Shown here one piece after another: positions 63,493-64,000 of a stretch of 64,000 nt of DNA. The stretch lies in the NCBI RefSeq assembly GCF_003261635.1, contig NZ_QFXK01000001.1:1-64000 (forward strand). The letters run 5' to 3'. A model generated the notes under the pieces. The model saw only the letters and a list, made by a program, of their open reading frames with translations. It did not search any database and was not told the origin of the DNA. The position numbers were made by a program, and so were the translations under genes. Source of the stretch: Kribbella monticola (GTDB lineage Bacteria; Actinomycetota; Actinomycetes; Propionibacteriales; Kribbellaceae). Each line of letters begins with the position of its first letter. Position 1 is the first letter of the stretch.

Positions 63493-63530
63493 GGACTCGA
63501 CCTTTCTCCGCCCACGAAAGGGACGCACAG

Positions 63531-64000
63531 ATGAGCCGATCGACCTCGATGCGACGAGTGGCCGCGGTCGCGGTGGCAGGTCTCCTCGCCGCCACCGCAC
63601 TCGCGGCCGGCAGTTCCACCGCGGCGCCGCCACCGGACGCCGCAGTACCGGTAGGTGGCTGGCACGCCGGGACGCCGCCACTGAGTACGCCGTGGACGGC
63701 TGAGGTGTCGCCGAGCAATGCGTTGCCGGAGTACCCACGTCCGCAGCTCACCCGGCCGCAATGGCAGAACCTCAACGGATTGTGGGAGTTCGCGGCCGCC
63801 GCGACCGGAGAAGCGCCGCCGATCGGGAAGACACTGGCCGAAAAGGTGCTGGTGCCGTACCCGATCGAGTCGGCGCTGTCCGGTGTGCAGCGGCACGAGG
63901 ACCGAATGTGGTACCGGCGGACCTTCACCGTGCCGGACAACTGGAAGAACAAGCGGCTGCTGTTGCACTTCGGCGCGGTCGACTACGACGCGAAGGTCTG
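63531..64000 (+). CDS. Secreted GH2 glycosidase (5' end)
   Basis: The first 156 codons of an exported family 2 glycoside hydrolase; the gene continues past the window edge. A signal peptide spans about 1-30 (MSRSTSMRRVAAVAVAGL, then AAAP). WQNLNGLWEF and YRRTFTVPDNW with LLLHFGAVDYDAKV are the sugar-binding jelly-roll motifs that open GH2 enzymes such as beta-galactosidases and beta-mannosidases. ATG follows AAAGGGACG. Specificity cannot be read because the catalytic domain lies outside. Confidence 0.85.
   Translation, partial: MSRSTSMRRVAAVAVAGLLAATALAAGSSTAAPPPDAAVPVGGWHAGTPPLSTPWTAEVSPSNALPEYPRPQLTRPQWQNLNGLWEFAAAATGEAPPIGKTLAEKVLVPYPIESALSGVQRHEDRMWYRRTFTVPDNWKNKRLLLHFGAVDYDAKV

Overview
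The window is 64 kb of very GC-rich chromosome with strong G/C bias at third codon positions. It has actinobacterial features: a mycothiol-dependent-isomerase-family (MDMPI) protein, a DinB/DUF664 protein, two Walker-type DNA-binding regulator families common in soil actinomycetes (PucR, HxlR), many secreted hydrolases, leaderless-looking starts and hexamers of the TAGRNT type at -10. I infer a soil actinomycete, probably Kribbella or a relative in the Propionibacteriales. That placement rests on gene style and is not proven here. There are no rRNA genes, CRISPR arrays, transposases or integrases.

Layout. 0-3.3 kb: a secreted GH3 beta-glycosidase with an operator-like palindrome over its -10. 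3.4-10.2 kb: small regulators, tRNA-Met/Ile2 (CAT), tRNA-Asn (GTT), a 47-aa membrane protein, an MDMPI-like enzyme, a secreted M1 peptidase and a TetR regulator. 10.2-17.6 kb: a TIM-barrel glycosidase-like protein, two aldo/keto reductases, exonuclease III, a lipoprotein, a DinB-like protein and a secreted phospholipase C-family protein. 17.6-24.4 kb: an M50 membrane protease, a decayed repeat field, a secreted propeller-like protein, a lysine/alanine-tailed S41 protease, a zinc metallopeptidase and a PAP2 lipid phosphatase. 24.3-30 kb: a SulP-carbonic anhydrase fusion and small oxidoreductases with an HxlR regulator. 30-36.5 kb: GH27 alpha-galactosidase, a lysyl-oxidase-family protein with an apparent ATC start, and an MFS exporter with a LysR regulator.

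36.6-40.2 kb is a compact biosynthetic locus: type III polyketide synthase, ICMT-like methyltransferase and FAD hydroxylase, matching the order of the Streptomyces srsABC phenolic-lipid operon. A UbiA prenyltransferase gene is divergent from it. It is followed by three hairpins that share an identical loop but have different, self-complementary stems. 40.3-43.2 kb holds a PucR regulator divergent from a DadA-like dehydrogenase, with nested palindromes between them. 43.2-45.1 kb is mostly tandem repeats around a thioredoxin gene.

46.2-56.6 kb is a rightward type IV secretion-like operon: TcpC/VirB8-like, a two-TM protein, TcpE, VirB4 ATPase, VirB6-like, a second VirB8-like protein, a two-domain peptidoglycan hydrolase and an M48 protease. 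No relaxase or VirD4 coupling protein is visible. The VirB4 gene carries an apparent one-base frameshift near its 3' end, which leaves it open in frame into the VirB6 gene. The window closes with an AlkZ-like DNA glycosylase, an M36-type protease, an SDR whose start lies in a perfect hairpin, a CocE-like hydrolase, a secreted lactonase-fold protein and the 5' end of a GH2 glycosidase.

Most genes outside the two operons are standalone hydrolase, transporter or regulator units, consistent with a saprophytic polymer degrader.
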